Notes: generated by a model not told the origin, from the sequence alone. DNA of 64,000 nt from Halobacteriales archaeon QS_8_69_73 (GCA_003022945.1 PXRZ01000072.1:62001-126000); one strand, 5' to 3'; numbered from the stretch's first letter, positions 42,510 through 51,597 are shown. A program made the numbers and translations.

Positions 42510-43058
42510 CTACCTGTCGTCGACCGCGAGCGTCGCCGACCCATATACGGGGTCGAGCCGGTAGGTGCCGGGGCGGATGCAGCCGTCCTGGATCGGGGCC
42601 GCCCACACGCCGTAATCGAGCGTCGCAGTATCGCCGGGCGCGATCTCGTATCTGTAGGCCACGGCGGGTCGCACGAACCGGTCCCGTACCGGCTTCCAGC
42701 ACCCGCTCGAGGTCCGTTCCGGGTCGTAGGCGTCCGACAGGAGCACGAGTCCCGGGCTGTCGTCGACGGATGACACCGGGTCGGGGGCGTCCGGATCGAT
42801 GTTTAGGATGCGGGGCTCCCCGCCGGTGTTCGCGTACTCGAACGACACACGTGCGGTCGAGCGCTCCGTGATCTCGTCGTCGTCGGCCGTCACGTCCAGT
42901 TCGATGCCGTCGGGGGTCCCCGCCGACCCGACGTCGGACACGGAAACCGTCTTCGGCGCTCGCGGCGAAGGAGAGCCGTCCGCATCGCTCGTGCCGCCGA
43001 GACATCCCGCGGTCACGGCGAGGGTCGCCAGCGACGCGACGCAGGTTCGGCGTCTCAT
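42510..43058 (-). CDS. Lipoprotein of unknown function
   Basis: 182 residues with a signal peptide ending in a lipobox (MRRRTCVASLATLAVTAGCL, Cys19), so lipid-anchored outside the membrane. The mature part is beta-rich ('IELDVTADDDEITERSTARVSFEYANTGGEPRIL', 'RYEIAPGDTATLDYGVWAAP') with a Cys pair. The 'xVSFEYxNTGxxPxxL' pattern resembles the haloarchaeal lipoproteins at 56672 and 57519. No function recognised. It borders the TSUP fragment. Confidence 0.82.
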   Translation of the reverse strand: MRRRTCVASLATLAVTAGCLGGTSDADGSPSPRAPKTVSVSDVGSAGTPDGIELDVTADDDEITERSTARVSFEYANTGGEPRILNIDPDAPDPVSSVDDSPGLVLLSDAYDPERTSSGCWKPVRDRFVRPAVAYRYEIAPGDTATLDYGVWAAPIQDGCIRPGTYRLDPVYGSATLAVDDR

Positions 43059-43302
43059 ATCCGGACGGGGCGTTGGGGAGGAGACGTTTTACGACCGCGG
43101 AATAAAACGCCCGTTTCGTTCCACCCGGGGGCTCCACGGCAGTCGTCGGGTCGGGGGAGACGCCGGACGGGGACGACGGAGCGTGTGCGGGCGGCCTCGA
43201 GACGGGACGACAGCGGGCGGGAGCAGCGTCGGTCGGTACGCACATCTCCCGGTCCTCGACTCGGGGGTCGCCCACGGATCGACGCTCGCTCCGAACGACC
43301 GT

Positions 43303-44406
43303 TCAACAGAGGTTGAGTCTGTGGTCGTCCCTGAGGTGGTAAAACGCCGTTCCGTAGATGGGACTTCCCTTCTCTCCGGATCCCCAGTGACAGCTGACCG
43401 ATCCGTCGGAATTGAAGGTGCTGCAGTGTGCGATGATGCTGACGTACTCGTTTCCGTCGTAGTTCTTCAGCGCGAATATGGGGCCGCCGGAGTCGCCGTC
43501 ACCGGCCACGATGTCCGCCTTGACGCCGTTGTTCCCGTAGTCGACGCACCGGTAGCCAGGCGAGCTGAGTCCGGTTCCCTCGATCGTGCCCTCGGTCGTA
43601 CAGGTCGTCGCCCCGGTGTCGTAGCAGGTCTCGTTCGAGGAGACCAGGTCGTCGACGCCGGACTCCGGCACGTAACCGCCCACCTGTTTCGAGCCGCCTT
43701 TGAAGTACACTCGGCGGTCGTCGATCTCCTCCGAACTGGTGGGCCTGACGAGCGCGTAGTCGGCGTCCGTGTCGCACTCGTCGACCTCGCCGAACGCGTC
43801 GGTGTGCTGTTTGAGGGTCCGTCCACCGTTGTTCTGGCAGGTCGCCCACAGGTGGTTCACCGTCAGCAGTCGCTTGTCGCCGCCGGAGTCGGTGACGCAG
43901 AAGCCCGCGCTCCCGGCGTCGTTCGAGGCCTGGACCGCGACGCCGCCGGGGACGGGGTCGTAGTCATCGTGGTGACAGCAGTCGCCGAACTGGAGGTCGG
44001 GCGCCGCCGTAGTTCGGACCGGGATGCCGTCCTTCGAGTCCGGGAGGCTGTCCTCGTAGGTGTCGGGGTCGATCTCGGCTTTGATCAGGAGGCCGTTCTT
44101 CCCGTCGAACCGCTCGCTCCAGCGAGCGGAGTAGATGCTCTCGACCCCGGGGTCGTCGAGGTGTTCCTCGACCAGTTTCTCCCGGGCGTCCTTCGAGTCT
44201 CTCGTGTGGTTGTACCACGACTCCGGGACCTCCTTCGATTTGACGACAGTATCGCCGCGCTTGAGCGTCGGGATACGGACGGCGTCGTCGCCGCTGGCGC
44301 CGACGACCTCGACGGCCGCGACGGTCGAGACGCCGAGAGAGCCACCCCCGATACCCCGCAGCAGGTTCCGCCGCAGGACGTTTCTCCGTTCTCCCTCACC
44401 TGACAT
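43303..44406 (-). CDS. Secreted trypsin-like serine protease
   Basis: 367 residues. The Tat-type N-terminus 'RRNVLRRNLLRGIGGGSLG' indicates export. The chymotrypsin-fold catalytic triad is His185 ('LLTVNHLWATC'), Asp216 ('DTDADYALVRP') and Ser306 ('AGDGDSGGPIF'). Multiple Cys residues (Cys143/144, 170, 190, 211, 261, 269, 287) suggest disulphides. A pro-region of about 130 residues ('PESWYNHTRDSKDAREKLVEEHLDDPG') precedes the domain. It is a candidate halolysin-like extracellular peptidase, but of the S1 family rather than subtilisin family. A palindrome precedes its promoter. Confidence 0.92.
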   Translation of the reverse strand: MSGEGERRNVLRRNLLRGIGGGSLGVSTVAAVEVVGASGDDAVRIPTLKRGDTVVKSKEVPESWYNHTRDSKDAREKLVEEHLDDPGVESIYSARWSERFDGKNGLLIKAEIDPDTYEDSLPDSKDGIPVRTTAAPDLQFGDCCHHDDYDPVPGGVAVQASNDAGSAGFCVTDSGGDKRLLTVNHLWATCQNNGGRTLKQHTDAFGEVDECDTDADYALVRPTSSEEIDDRRVYFKGGSKQVGGYVPESGVDDLVSSNETCYDTGATTCTTEGTIEGTGLSSPGYRCVDYGNNGVKADIVAGDGDSGGPIFALKNYDGNEYVSIIAHCSTFNSDGSVSCHWGSGEKGSPIYGTAFYHLRDDHRLNLC

Positions 44407-44446
44407 GATGCGAACAGCCTGCCGACCAATTTTAACCGGTATAGTA

Positions 44447-44457
44447 AGTAATTTACT
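44447..44457. promoter_or_regulatory. Palindrome upstream of protease TATA box
   Basis: AGTAATTTACT is a perfect 5-1-5 inverted repeat lying about 10-15 bases upstream of the TATA-like TTAAAATTGG (rc, 44426-44436) of the protease gene. Its position at the BRE would suit an activator or operator. Inference only. Confidence 0.35.
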
Positions 44458-44903
44458 GACGGACCGGTCGCGGTGGCAACCACCCCGACTGCCCGACCGC
44501 CCCAACTGCCCGGTCCGGGGCAATGGAACGCTCGTCGAACCCGGCCGAGTCCGTCTCAGCACCAGGTACGGCCACCACGGCAAGTGGACGACCGCGTCGG
44601 TCCGCCGTCGGACCGCTCCGTCGTCCGGCACCGTGTCACCGGCCACGAGGAGGCCGGGCGCGTCGTACTCGGCGAACGTCATCGCGTCCGCACACCGTAC
44701 ACAAGAGGCTCGCGGCCAGTACTGGAGGCTCCGGTCGGTAATTCATACCTGGGTGTGCGCATCACCCGATCGCAGAACCCGACCGCTGTAGTGTTTCATC
44801 GGGGATTCGAACCCGAGGTCAGACCTCTCTGCGGTCGGTCTGTCGTGGTTCAGAATCCTCTCCCTGCGCTTCCACCTTGACTCGCTGCGCTCGTTCAGAA
44901 GAG
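44458..44903. other. Intergenic; T-arm-like duplicate and short frames
   Basis: About 445 bases. On the minus strand a 57-codon frame begins MTFAEYDAPGLLVAGDTVPD at 44682 but has no recognised family. At 44795-44818 (minus) a T-arm-like GGGTTCGAATCCC repeats that of the adjacent tRNA-Glu, but no tRNA is folded around it. Nothing else is supported. Confidence 0.35.
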
Positions 44904-44978
44904 TGCTCCGTCAGGGATTCGAACCCTGGTCCTTGCCGTGAGAGGGCAAGATGATTGGCCGGACTACACCAACGGAGC
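44904..44978 (-). tRNA. tRNA-Glu (CTC)
   Basis: The minus strand folds as a complete 75-nt tRNA. Acceptor GCTCCGT pairs with ACGGAGC; the D arm contains GGTGTAGTCC; anticodon stem TTGCC-CTCTCAC-GGCAA gives anticodon CTC; variable loop and T arm CCAGG-GTTCGAATC-CCTG follow; the discriminator is A. The CCA tail is not encoded. A TATA-like TTATACG lies upstream at about 45005-45011. It decodes GAG. Confidence 0.95.
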
Positions 44979-45019
44979 GCACCAGAACGTACCGGGAAGA
45001 AACGTATAATGATTGCGCT

Positions 45020-45650
45020 TCATCTTTCCGTGTGCCGGTTTGCCACCCCGAGCGGGGACGACCACCGCCGTCCGACGACCGCGAACGCCGTGACCAGCAG
45101 CCCCGCCAGCGCCGCGGGGAAACCGAACCCACTGCCCCGGCCCTGGTGGGCCGAACTGCAGACAGCCTTGCCCTCGCAGTCGCAGGTGCAGAAGTAGTGG
45201 AAGATACTCCGGAAGGTGGCCTCCTCGCCGTCGGCGGTGACGCCGCCCGTCGTGGCGGTGACTTGGTACCAGCCCGGCTCGTCGGAATCGTCGATACGGC
45301 CGGTCACCGACACCACCTCGTCGCCGTCGTCCAGGTACGTCGAGGCGCCGATGTCGCCGTCGCCGTCGAAGTCGAACTCGACGACGAGGCCGTTCTCGCC
45401 GCTTGGGATGGAGTTGATGTTGTTCTGCAGCGTCTCGTCGGTCTCGTAGCCGCCGCGCGTCGCTCCGCGGTCGACGCCGAAGATCTCGCCGTCGGCGTCA
45501 CATCGAGCCCGGCTTCCGGCCTCGTAGGTCGCGCTGGCGGTTCGCTGCCGGCGGCGAACGCGGCGTAGACGAGCAGTACCACCACGAGCCGCTCGAGATA
45601 CCCCCCGCCGCGTCTCCGTTTGGGCTGGCGTGGGCGTCCCGCAGTCGTAT
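45020..45650 (-). pseudogene. PGF-CTERM-type surface protein, frameshifted after signal anchor
   Basis: A hydrophobic start ('YLERLVVVLLVYAAFAAGS', likely GTG start near 45585) changes frame at about 45535-45545 and continues 'TASATYEAGSRARCDADGEI', 'ENGLVVEFDFDGDGDIGA', 'VVSVTGRIDDSDEPGWYQVTATTGG' and 'FHYFCTCDCEGKAVC'. It ends with a PGF-CTERM-like 'GSGFGFPAALAGLLVTAFAV' and 'VGRRW'. The mature domain is ~150 residues. As with the gene at 37974, the frame break falls just after the signal segment. The start codon is uncertain. Confidence 0.6.
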
Positions 45651-45761
45651 CTTTGCTGCCGTCCGTCCGCGGCGGTTGATGACGGTACGCGGACGGGCCG
45701 AGGCGCAGGCGGGTCGCCCGGGACGGCCGATACAGGCGTCGCGCCGCCCACACGACGGCGG

Positions 45762-46380
45762 CTACGTCGCCTCGTCGAAGTCCGTGTGGCCGCGGATGTC
45801 GACGCCCTCTTCGGTGACGGTCGCGAGGTAGACGCCGTTGCCGGAGCCGGGTCTCGAGGACGCCGGTGGCGATCTGCGTGCCGCTGCCGGTGACGGTGTA
45901 GTCGTCGGCCATCACGCCGCCGGCGGGGTCCAGCGAGAAGACGTGGGAGCCGTCGTCGTCGACGCCGCCGAGGATGGGCCGGATGGCCCGAAACGGCCCG
46001 CCGCGGGCGAAGTTGCCCGCCAGCGTCGCCAGCGCCTCGATGTCCATCGGCTCCCCGCGGCGGGTCTCGTACAGCGACGCCTCCGCTCGCAGCGTCCGGA
46101 TGAACGACTGGGCGCCGCCGACGGAACCGACGAGCGTCAGCGCCGCCGTCGGGTGGATCTGCTCGACCTTCTGGACGCCCTTGTTGGCGACGAACCGCCC
46201 GCCCAGCGACGCCCGCATGTCCGTCGCGATGGCGACGCCGCCCTCCGTCGCGATGCCGACGGTCGTCGTCCCGGTCTTCAGTACCGAGTCGTCGGGCGAC
46301 TCGACGTCCCGGAAGCCGCCGACCTCGGGCTCGTACGGCGATTCCCGCGGCGTCAGGCCGGGGTCGGCGGGGTCACGCAT
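45762..46380 (-). pseudogene. psmB: Proteasome beta subunit, internal segment missing
   Basis: From MRDPADPGLT the propeptide ends at Gly37 and the catalytic threonine is Thr38 ('LKTG-TTTVGIATEGGVAIATD', self-cleaving site). Asp and Lys of the active site ('ATDMRASLGGRFVANKGVQKV') are intact. The frame runs to 'GSGTQIATGVLE' and then changes at about 45850 to 'SGNGVYLATVTEEGVDIRGH', stopping at 45762. About 28-30 residues (two helices of the Ntn fold) are absent compared with archaeal homologues. As written it is inactive. The gene overlaps psmA by eight bases. Confidence 0.85.
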
Positions 46381-47107
46381 CCTCGTCGCCTTCGAGATCC
46401 GCGAGGTGGGAGGCGATAACGTCCTCCTCGACCCGTTCGAACCGCTCGGACTCGACGTCGATCGTCGCCAGCTCGACGCCCTCCGCCGAGAGGTCGTCGT
46501 TCGTCACCCCGAGTCCCTCCAGGGCGAGGTCGATGCCGGCGTCGAGGTCCATCTCCTCGCGGTAGCCCTCCTCGAGGACGTCCTGGATGGCCTCGCGGTC
46601 GCCGCCGACGGCCGTCGCCTGCCACTCGTACGGCGTCCCCGACGGGTCGGTCTCGAAGAGCCGCGGCTCGCCGCCGTCGACGCCGCCGACCAGCAGCGCG
46701 ACGCCGAACGGCCGGGCGCCGCCGGTCTGTGTGTACTGCTGGATGTTGTCGGTGACGGCCTTCGTCAGCGTCTCGACGTCGACCGGCTGGCCGTATCGTA
46801 CCTCCTCGGTCTGTGCCCGCCGGCGGGCGAAGTCGATGAGCTTCCGCGCGTCGGCGACGTGGCCCGCGCTGGCGATACCGACGTGGTCGTCGGCCTTGTG
46901 CAGCTTCTCGACGCTGTCCCGCTCCATCAGCGGCGACCGGACCCGCCGGACGGCACCTAGTACGACGCCGTCGGGCGTCCGAACGCCGACGCTCGCGGTG
47001 CCGCGCGCGACGGCCTCGCGAGCGTATTCGACCTGGTAGAGACGTCCGTCCGGCGAGAAGATCGTGATCCCGCGGTCGTACGCCTGCTGTTGCGATTGTC
47101 CTTGCAT
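46373..47107 (-). CDS. psmA: Proteasome alpha subunit
   Basis: 244 residues, normal length. The N-terminal gate signature 'AYDRGITIFSPDGRLYQVEYAREAVARGTASVG' is diagnostic of alpha subunits; no catalytic Thr is present. 'KLIDFARRRAQTEEVRYGQPVDVETLTKAVTDNIQQYTQTGGARPFGVALLVGGVD' follows. It forms the outer rings and gate of the 20S proteasome with the beta subunit encoded next. It is the first gene of the operon, with a TATA box at 47152. Confidence 0.97.
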   Translation of the reverse strand: MQGQSQQQAYDRGITIFSPDGRLYQVEYAREAVARGTASVGVRTPDGVVLGAVRRVRSPLMERDSVEKLHKADDHVGIASAGHVADARKLIDFARRRAQTEEVRYGQPVDVETLTKAVTDNIQQYTQTGGARPFGVALLVGGVDGGEPRLFETDPSGTPYEWQATAVGGDREAIQDVLEEGYREEMDLDAGIDLALEGLGVTNDDLSAEGVELATIDVESERFERVEEDVIASHLADLEGDEDA

Positions 47108-47151
47108 GGTATGGTGGCCCCGGTGGCCTTCACGCGACGTTAGGAGCCCCG

Positions 47152-47160
47152 CGTATATAC
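47152..47160 (-). promoter_or_regulatory. TATA box of the proteasome operon
   Basis: CGTATATAC on the minus strand lies about 45-53 bases before the psmA ATG, implying a short 5' leader. A second AT-rich CTTATAAC at about 47164-47171 is also possible. Confidence 0.5.
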
Positions 47161-47289
47161 GTTGCTTATAACTGGCCAGCGTTGCCTCCTGTTGACGTCG
47201 TCGACGTACGTCCCCTCCGAGCGGGCAACCGGCGCGTCGCCGTCAGCCGCGGCGTCGGAAGGACACACCGTCCGGGTAGCGTCGAAGTC

Positions 47290-47477
47290 GGCCGCCGACT
47301 CCGTCGAGACGGCTCGCCGACGACCCCGTCGACGGGTAGTCGGTGCCGACGCTCGTCCGCTTCGCCGACGGCGAGGCGATCGCGACGACGGCCGATGGCT
47401 TCAGGGGACCGAGGCCGTCGTCGCATTTCTCGAGCGGAACGCTCCCGGCCGCGTCGAGACCGTCGCCGAACGGTAGT
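47290..47477 (+). pseudogene. Thioredoxin/glutaredoxin-like remnant
   Basis: Plus-strand frames spell 'RRLADDPVDG', an in-frame TAG, 'SVPTLVRFADGEAIATTADG' and, after a frame change near 47405, 'TEAVVAFLERNAPGRVETVA'. The 'SVPTLVRFxDGE' strand is the conserved cis-Pro segment of thioredoxin-fold proteins, and the rest matches their final helix. The N-terminal active site is not identifiable. It looks like a decayed small thiol protein with a nonsense and a frameshift mutation. Confidence 0.4.
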
Positions 47478-47503
47478 CCGCGAGAACGAAAACGACGGCC
47501 GCG

Positions 47504-49371
47504 TCAGTCGTCGGTGGGCTGCTCCCGTGTTTCTGCGTCGCTCGCCTCACCGCCGTCGGACGGTAGTTCCGACGAGGCTCGGCTCGCTTCGCTTGCCTCA
47601 CCACCGTCGGACCGCAGCTCCGACGAAGCTCGGCTCGCTTCGCTCGCCTCGCCGCCGTCAGTGGCGAGCTGCTCCTCGTCGGCGTCACCACCGTCGGTGG
47701 TCGCGAGCTTGCCGTCGGCGGCCAGCTGCTCCTCGAACCACGCGAACTCGCGGCCGTGGAGGCCGTCCCGCTTCGTGTTCCACGGGTCGGGATCGGTGAT
47801 CTCCGGGCCTTCGGCCCACGACTGGACGATGTTCCACAGCCAGATGAGCGTCCCCAGCCCGATGAGGAACGCCCCGAAGGTGGTCACCTGGTGGAGCAGC
47901 TTGACGGAGGCCAGCGGCGCCAGCGCCGGGTTGAAGTCGTAGGTGGCGTACCGCCGCGGCATCCCGAGATAGCCCATCAGCAGCATCGAGAAGAACGTGA
48001 TGTTGACGCCGATCATCGACAGCCAGAAGTGCCACTTCGCGAGCGTCTTCTGGTACATCTTGCCGGTGACGATGGGGAACCAGTAGTAGATGGCGCCGAA
48101 GCCGGCGAAGGCGATCATCCCCATGACGATGTAATGGAAGTGCCCGACCACGTAGTACGTCTCGTGGAGGACGAGGTTGACCGGGATGGCCGCGAGGAAG
48201 ACGCCAGTGATGCCGCCGAGCACGAAGTTCGAAACGAAGCCGATGCAGAACAGCATCGGCGCGGTCAGTCGGATGCGGCCGTTCCACAGCGTCGTGATCC
48301 AGTTGAACGTCTTGACGGCCGAGGGGATGGCGATGGCCAGCGACGTCGCCATGAACGACGCCCGGATGCGGGGGTCCATCCCGCTGCCGAACATGTGGTG
48401 GGCCCAGACGCCGAACGACAGCACCCCGATGGCCAGCGTCGAGTAGACGACGAACTTGAAGCCGAACAGCTTCCGGCCGGCGAACTTCGGAAGGATCCAC
48501 GACACCAGCCCCATCATCGGCAGCACGAGGATGTACACCTCCGGATGGCCGAAGAACCAAAAGAGGTGTTGCCACAGGATGGGACCGCCGCCCTCGACGG
48601 CGAAGAACGTCGTCCCGAAGTTCCGGTCCAACAGTAGCATGATGAGCGCACTGCCGAGCAGCGGGAACGAAAACAGGATCAGCCCCGACTGGGTGAGGAC
48701 GGTCCAGGAGAAGATGTCGAGGTTGGCCCAGGTGACGTTCTCGCCGCGCTCGGTGAAGATGGTCGCGATGAAGTTGATGGCACCCATCGTCGCCGAGACG
48801 CCGGTGAGGTGCAGTCCCAGCATCATCAGGTCGACGCCGGGGTTGGGCTGCTGGGCCGACAGCGGGGCGTACATCGTCCAGGACGTCTGCGAGGGGGCGA
48901 TGTCGACCGGCAGCGGGATGGTGAAGAAGCCGGCCCAGATGAGCAGCGCCCCCGGCGGCAGCAGCCAGAAGGCGATGGCGTTGATCCGGGGGAAGGCCAT
49001 GTCGTCGGCGCCGATCACCCGTGGCTGGTCAGCAGCGCGTTGTACAGCGACGGTTCGATGAGCGTCGAGGTCGGGGTCGTCAGCTCCAGCCGCATCAGCA
49101 GCACAGCGACGCCGCCCCACAGGAACGCGATGACGCCGTAGGTCCCGTAGAGGATGCCGATGTCCTTGTGGTCGACGGTCGTCAACCACCGGATGACTCC
49201 CGACGGCTTGTGGCCGTGGCCCTGTTCGTGTTCGTTACTCCCGCCCGTGGCCGCAGGATCGCCCGCGAGCGGAGCGTACGTGCGCCAGTTCTCCGTGCGG
49301 GCCAGGAACGCGGCGATGCCGACCAGTAGAGCCCCCATGAGAACGGTCAGCGCGAGCTGTTCTGCAGCCAT
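47504..49371 (-). pseudogene. coxA: Cytochrome c oxidase subunit I, internal segment missing
   Basis: The N-terminus (MAAEQLALTVLMG..., first helices, 'WLTTVDHKDIGILYGTYG', 'NALLTSHG') ends at a TGA at 49015. The frame changes at about 49018-49022 and resumes at 'IGADDMAFPRINAIAFWLL' to run to the end. Family members have ~23 residues here ('ITMLFLF...VPLL'), the rest of helix II. The other haem and CuB ligands are intact: 'FGHPEVYIL' (His-Tyr), 'WAHHMF', 'YYVVGHFHYI'. A C-terminal ~100-residue acidic tail has 17-residue repeats. An intact protein pumps protons while reducing O2. Confidence 0.88.
47533..47668. repeat. 51-bp tandem repeats in the coxA tail
   Basis: Two near-identical 51-base units plus a partial third encode repeats of S-D-G-G-E-A-S-E-A-S-R-A-S-S-E-L-R/P at the C-terminus of subunit I. 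The unit differs at few bases, so recent expansion is likely. The tail is extracellular or cytoplasmic filler outside the catalytic helices. Confidence 0.7.
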
Positions 49372-49456
49372 CGTGTATGATCGAAACCACGAACTGTGGG
49401 TAAAGAAAGGTTATGCTATGTCGGTGCCATCGCCGGGAACGGCCCGAGCCGACCGG

Positions 49457-49780
49457 TCACTCCGCGCCGTCGGAGGTGTCGGATTCGGGTTCGCTGGGGA
49501 CGCCCGCCACCTCGGCGTCGGCCTCGGAGTAGCCGGCCGGGATGTAGTCGTCCATCTCGTTTTCCGCGCCGGAGATGGCCTTCCCGGAGAAGTACGTCAG
49601 CACCGACAGCGCGACGCCGGTCAGGACGATGATCGACATCTGGATGAGGATTATCACCGGGTCGTCCGGGAACGAGCCGATGAACGCGTACGCCCCGATA
49701 AAGAAGACCAGTATCCCGATCGGGATGACGTTCACCGTCAGATCGAGGAGCGTCTCGCGGTCGAAGATGCGATCGCTCAT
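49457..49780 (-). CDS. DUF6684-like small membrane protein of the oxidase locus
   Basis: 107 residues starting MSDRIFDRETLLDLTVNVIP. Two membrane helices (about 17-38 and 47-71, 'IIVLTGVALSVLTYFSGKAISG') are followed by an acidic tail 'EVAGVPSEPESDTSDGAE'. The sequence pattern 'FDRETLLDLTVNxIPxGIL' is the DUF6684 family found beside haloarchaeal cox genes. It is 85 bases upstream of coxA and probably an accessory or assembly protein. Function not established. Confidence 0.82.
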   Translation of the reverse strand: MSDRIFDRETLLDLTVNVIPIGILVFFIGAYAFIGSFPDDPVIILIQMSIIVLTGVALSVLTYFSGKAISGAENEMDDYIPAGYSEADAEVAGVPSEPESDTSDGAE

Positions 49781-49817
49781 CGTCCGATAGTTCGAGTAGC
49801 CACACAAAGACGTTGCG

Positions 49818-50231
49818 CTAGCGGTCCGCCGACGGCCCGACGACGACCTGCGAACTGCCGACCAGCGCGGCGATGGCACCCGCGGCGGCGACCGTGTAGC
49901 CCCGCTGGACGATGCCGTCGTCGCGGGCGGCGGCGTCGAGATACGATGCGAGGCCGCCGTCGACCTGCGAGCCGACGATCAGCAGCCCGACGACGACGAA
50001 GGCGGCGCCGAGCCCCACGAGCAGCCGCCACGGCCGGGCCGCGTAGCCGGCCTCCGCGACGATGCCGGCGACGCTGCCGGTGAACAGCAGCAGCCCCGTC
50101 ACCGACACCGGGTAGAGGTTGAACAGGATCCCCACCTCGCTGAGGACGATGCCGAGCACGACGACCACGGGCCACGGGCTCGTCTTGTCGCGGCGGTCGG
50201 GCGCCGTCGCCTCGGGTCGGTCCGCTCCCAT
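49818..50231 (-). CDS. Four-helix membrane protein of the oxidase locus
   Basis: 137 residues from MGADRPEATA; the longer start is rejected because the extra residues are not hydrophobic and the ATG fits the gene spacing. Helices at about 23-40, 44-62, 71-90 and 109-130. Small membrane proteins of this kind (DUF7541-like) accompany haloarchaeal cytochrome oxidase genes, which matches its place upstream of the DUF6684-like gene and coxA. No catalytic residues. Confidence 0.72.
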   Translation of the reverse strand: MGADRPEATAPDRRDKTSPWPVVVVLGIVLSEVGILFNLYPVSVTGLLLFTGSVAGIVAEAGYAARPWRLLVGLGAAFVVVGLLIVGSQVDGGLASYLDAAARDDGIVQRGYTVAAAGAIAALVGSSQVVVGPSADR

Positions 50232-50277
50232 GCACGACGGTCGGACCGCCCGGCTCAAATGGCCGTCGGTTCGGCGG

Positions 50278-51516
50278 TCACTCCTCGTCGTCGAACGGCG
50301 AGCCGGCGGCGTCGGGCTCGTTGCCGGCCAGCGAGACGATGTTCTCCCGGCCGACCCGGAGTCGGGAGATCTGTTCGTCCTCTTCCATGTCCGACAGCAG
50401 CATCGACACCTTCGACTTCGACCAGTCGGTCACCTCGACGATGTCGACCTGCTTCATCCGGCCGCCACGGTCCTCCAGCAGGTCGATGACCCGCTCCTCG
50501 TCGGAGAGCAGTTCCGCCTCGCTGACGCCGACCGCCGGGCTCGTCTCGGCGGCGTCGGCGGCGGCACCGGCACCCGCACCTGCGCCTGCGCCCGTCCCGC
50601 CGTCGCCGGCGTCGGTCTCCGCCCCGGCGGCCGCCCCCCCGCCGGGCGGCAGCGCCCCGCTCCGGTAGGCCACCGCCGCGCCGCCGCCGAGCGCGACGAC
50701 CACCAGCAGCACCCCCATAGGCAGGAGCAGTCCCCGTCCGTCGTCGTCGTCGTCGTCCGCCGATGTCGCTCCCGCGTCGTCGACCGACTCGGCGTCGGCC
50801 AGCACGACCCGGGGGCGCTGGTCGGTGAACGACCGCTCGCCGGTCCAGGTGACGGTGTCGCTTTCCGCCAGCGAGTCGCCCGACAGCACGCGGCCCTCGG
50901 TGGGCTGGGCGCGGACGAACGCCAGGTTCGGGCCCGCGGCGAAGGCCAGCTCCTGGTCGGGGCCGACGTAGAGCCCGCCCTCGAAGACGTCACCGGCCTC
51001 GACGTCGCCGTCGTCGGTCGGGCGGGCGAACCCCTCCCAGCGGAACGATAGCTCGACGACGCCGAGCGCCTGCGTCTGCGGGGCCAGCCCCTCCACGCGG
51101 GCGTCGCGGGCGAACCCCGTCGCGCGCATCTCCCGGCCGGTGGCCTGCGAGCCGTTGTCGGTCAGCCACCGCGCCCGCGTCCGGAAGTTGGTGAACAGTT
51201 CCGTCTCATTGTCGTTGAACTCCTCGGCGAACGTCTCGAAGTCGTCGCGTTCGGAGCCGTTGAGCGCCCGCTCGTACCGGAACCGCCACTCCGCGGAGCC
51301 GTTCCCGTAGACGGTGATGACGAAGGCCGTCCGGTCGGCCTCGAACCCCTGCAACAGCGCCGGCGACTCCGCCGTCCGTGCGGGAGCCGCCGCGCCGTCG
51401 CTCGCCGCTCCGTCGGCGGTCGACCCGCCGACGACGAGGCCGGCCGTCGCGGCCGACAGCAGCAAAACGCCCGCGAGGAGAACCGACAGCGTCCGACCCG
51501 CACGCGACCAGCCCAT
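50278..51516 (-). CDS. Membrane-anchored winged-helix regulator
   Basis: 412 residues. A signal anchor (about 8-30, 'LSVLLAGVLLLSAATAGLVV') precedes an external beta-rich domain (about 55-215). A second membrane helix (about 265-287, 'LLLPMGVLLVVVALGGGAAVAY') leads to a Gly/Ala linker and a cytoplasmic winged helix (about 345-410, 'LLSDEERVIDLLEDRGGRMKQVDIVEVTDWSKSKVSMLLSDMEEDEQI'). This is the haloarchaeal DUF7345/DUF7343 arrangement: an outside sensor coupled to a DNA-binding domain. Target genes unknown; it lies next to the oxidase genes. Confidence 0.88.
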   Translation of the reverse strand: MGWSRAGRTLSVLLAGVLLLSAATAGLVVGGSTADGAASDGAAAPARTAESPALLQGFEADRTAFVITVYGNGSAEWRFRYERALNGSERDDFETFAEEFNDNETELFTNFRTRARWLTDNGSQATGREMRATGFARDARVEGLAPQTQALGVVELSFRWEGFARPTDDGDVEAGDVFEGGLYVGPDQELAFAAGPNLAFVRAQPTEGRVLSGDSLAESDTVTWTGERSFTDQRPRVVLADAESVDDAGATSADDDDDDGRGLLLPMGVLLVVVALGGGAAVAYRSGALPPGGGAAAGAETDAGDGGTGAGAGAGAGAAADAAETSPAVGVSEAELLSDEERVIDLLEDRGGRMKQVDIVEVTDWSKSKVSMLLSDMEEDEQISRLRVGRENIVSLAGNEPDAAGSPFDDEE

Positions 51517-51597
51517 TGATACGGGACCGTCGACTCCCGGATCATAAAATCCCTGCGTTCGGCCCGCGGCGACGGCGGCCGAATCGCCGGCCGGCGC

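Noticed and set aside
44795-44870. Second tRNA next to tRNA-Glu
   Set aside because: A T-arm-like sequence is present, but no matching acceptor, D or anticodon arms could be folded around it.
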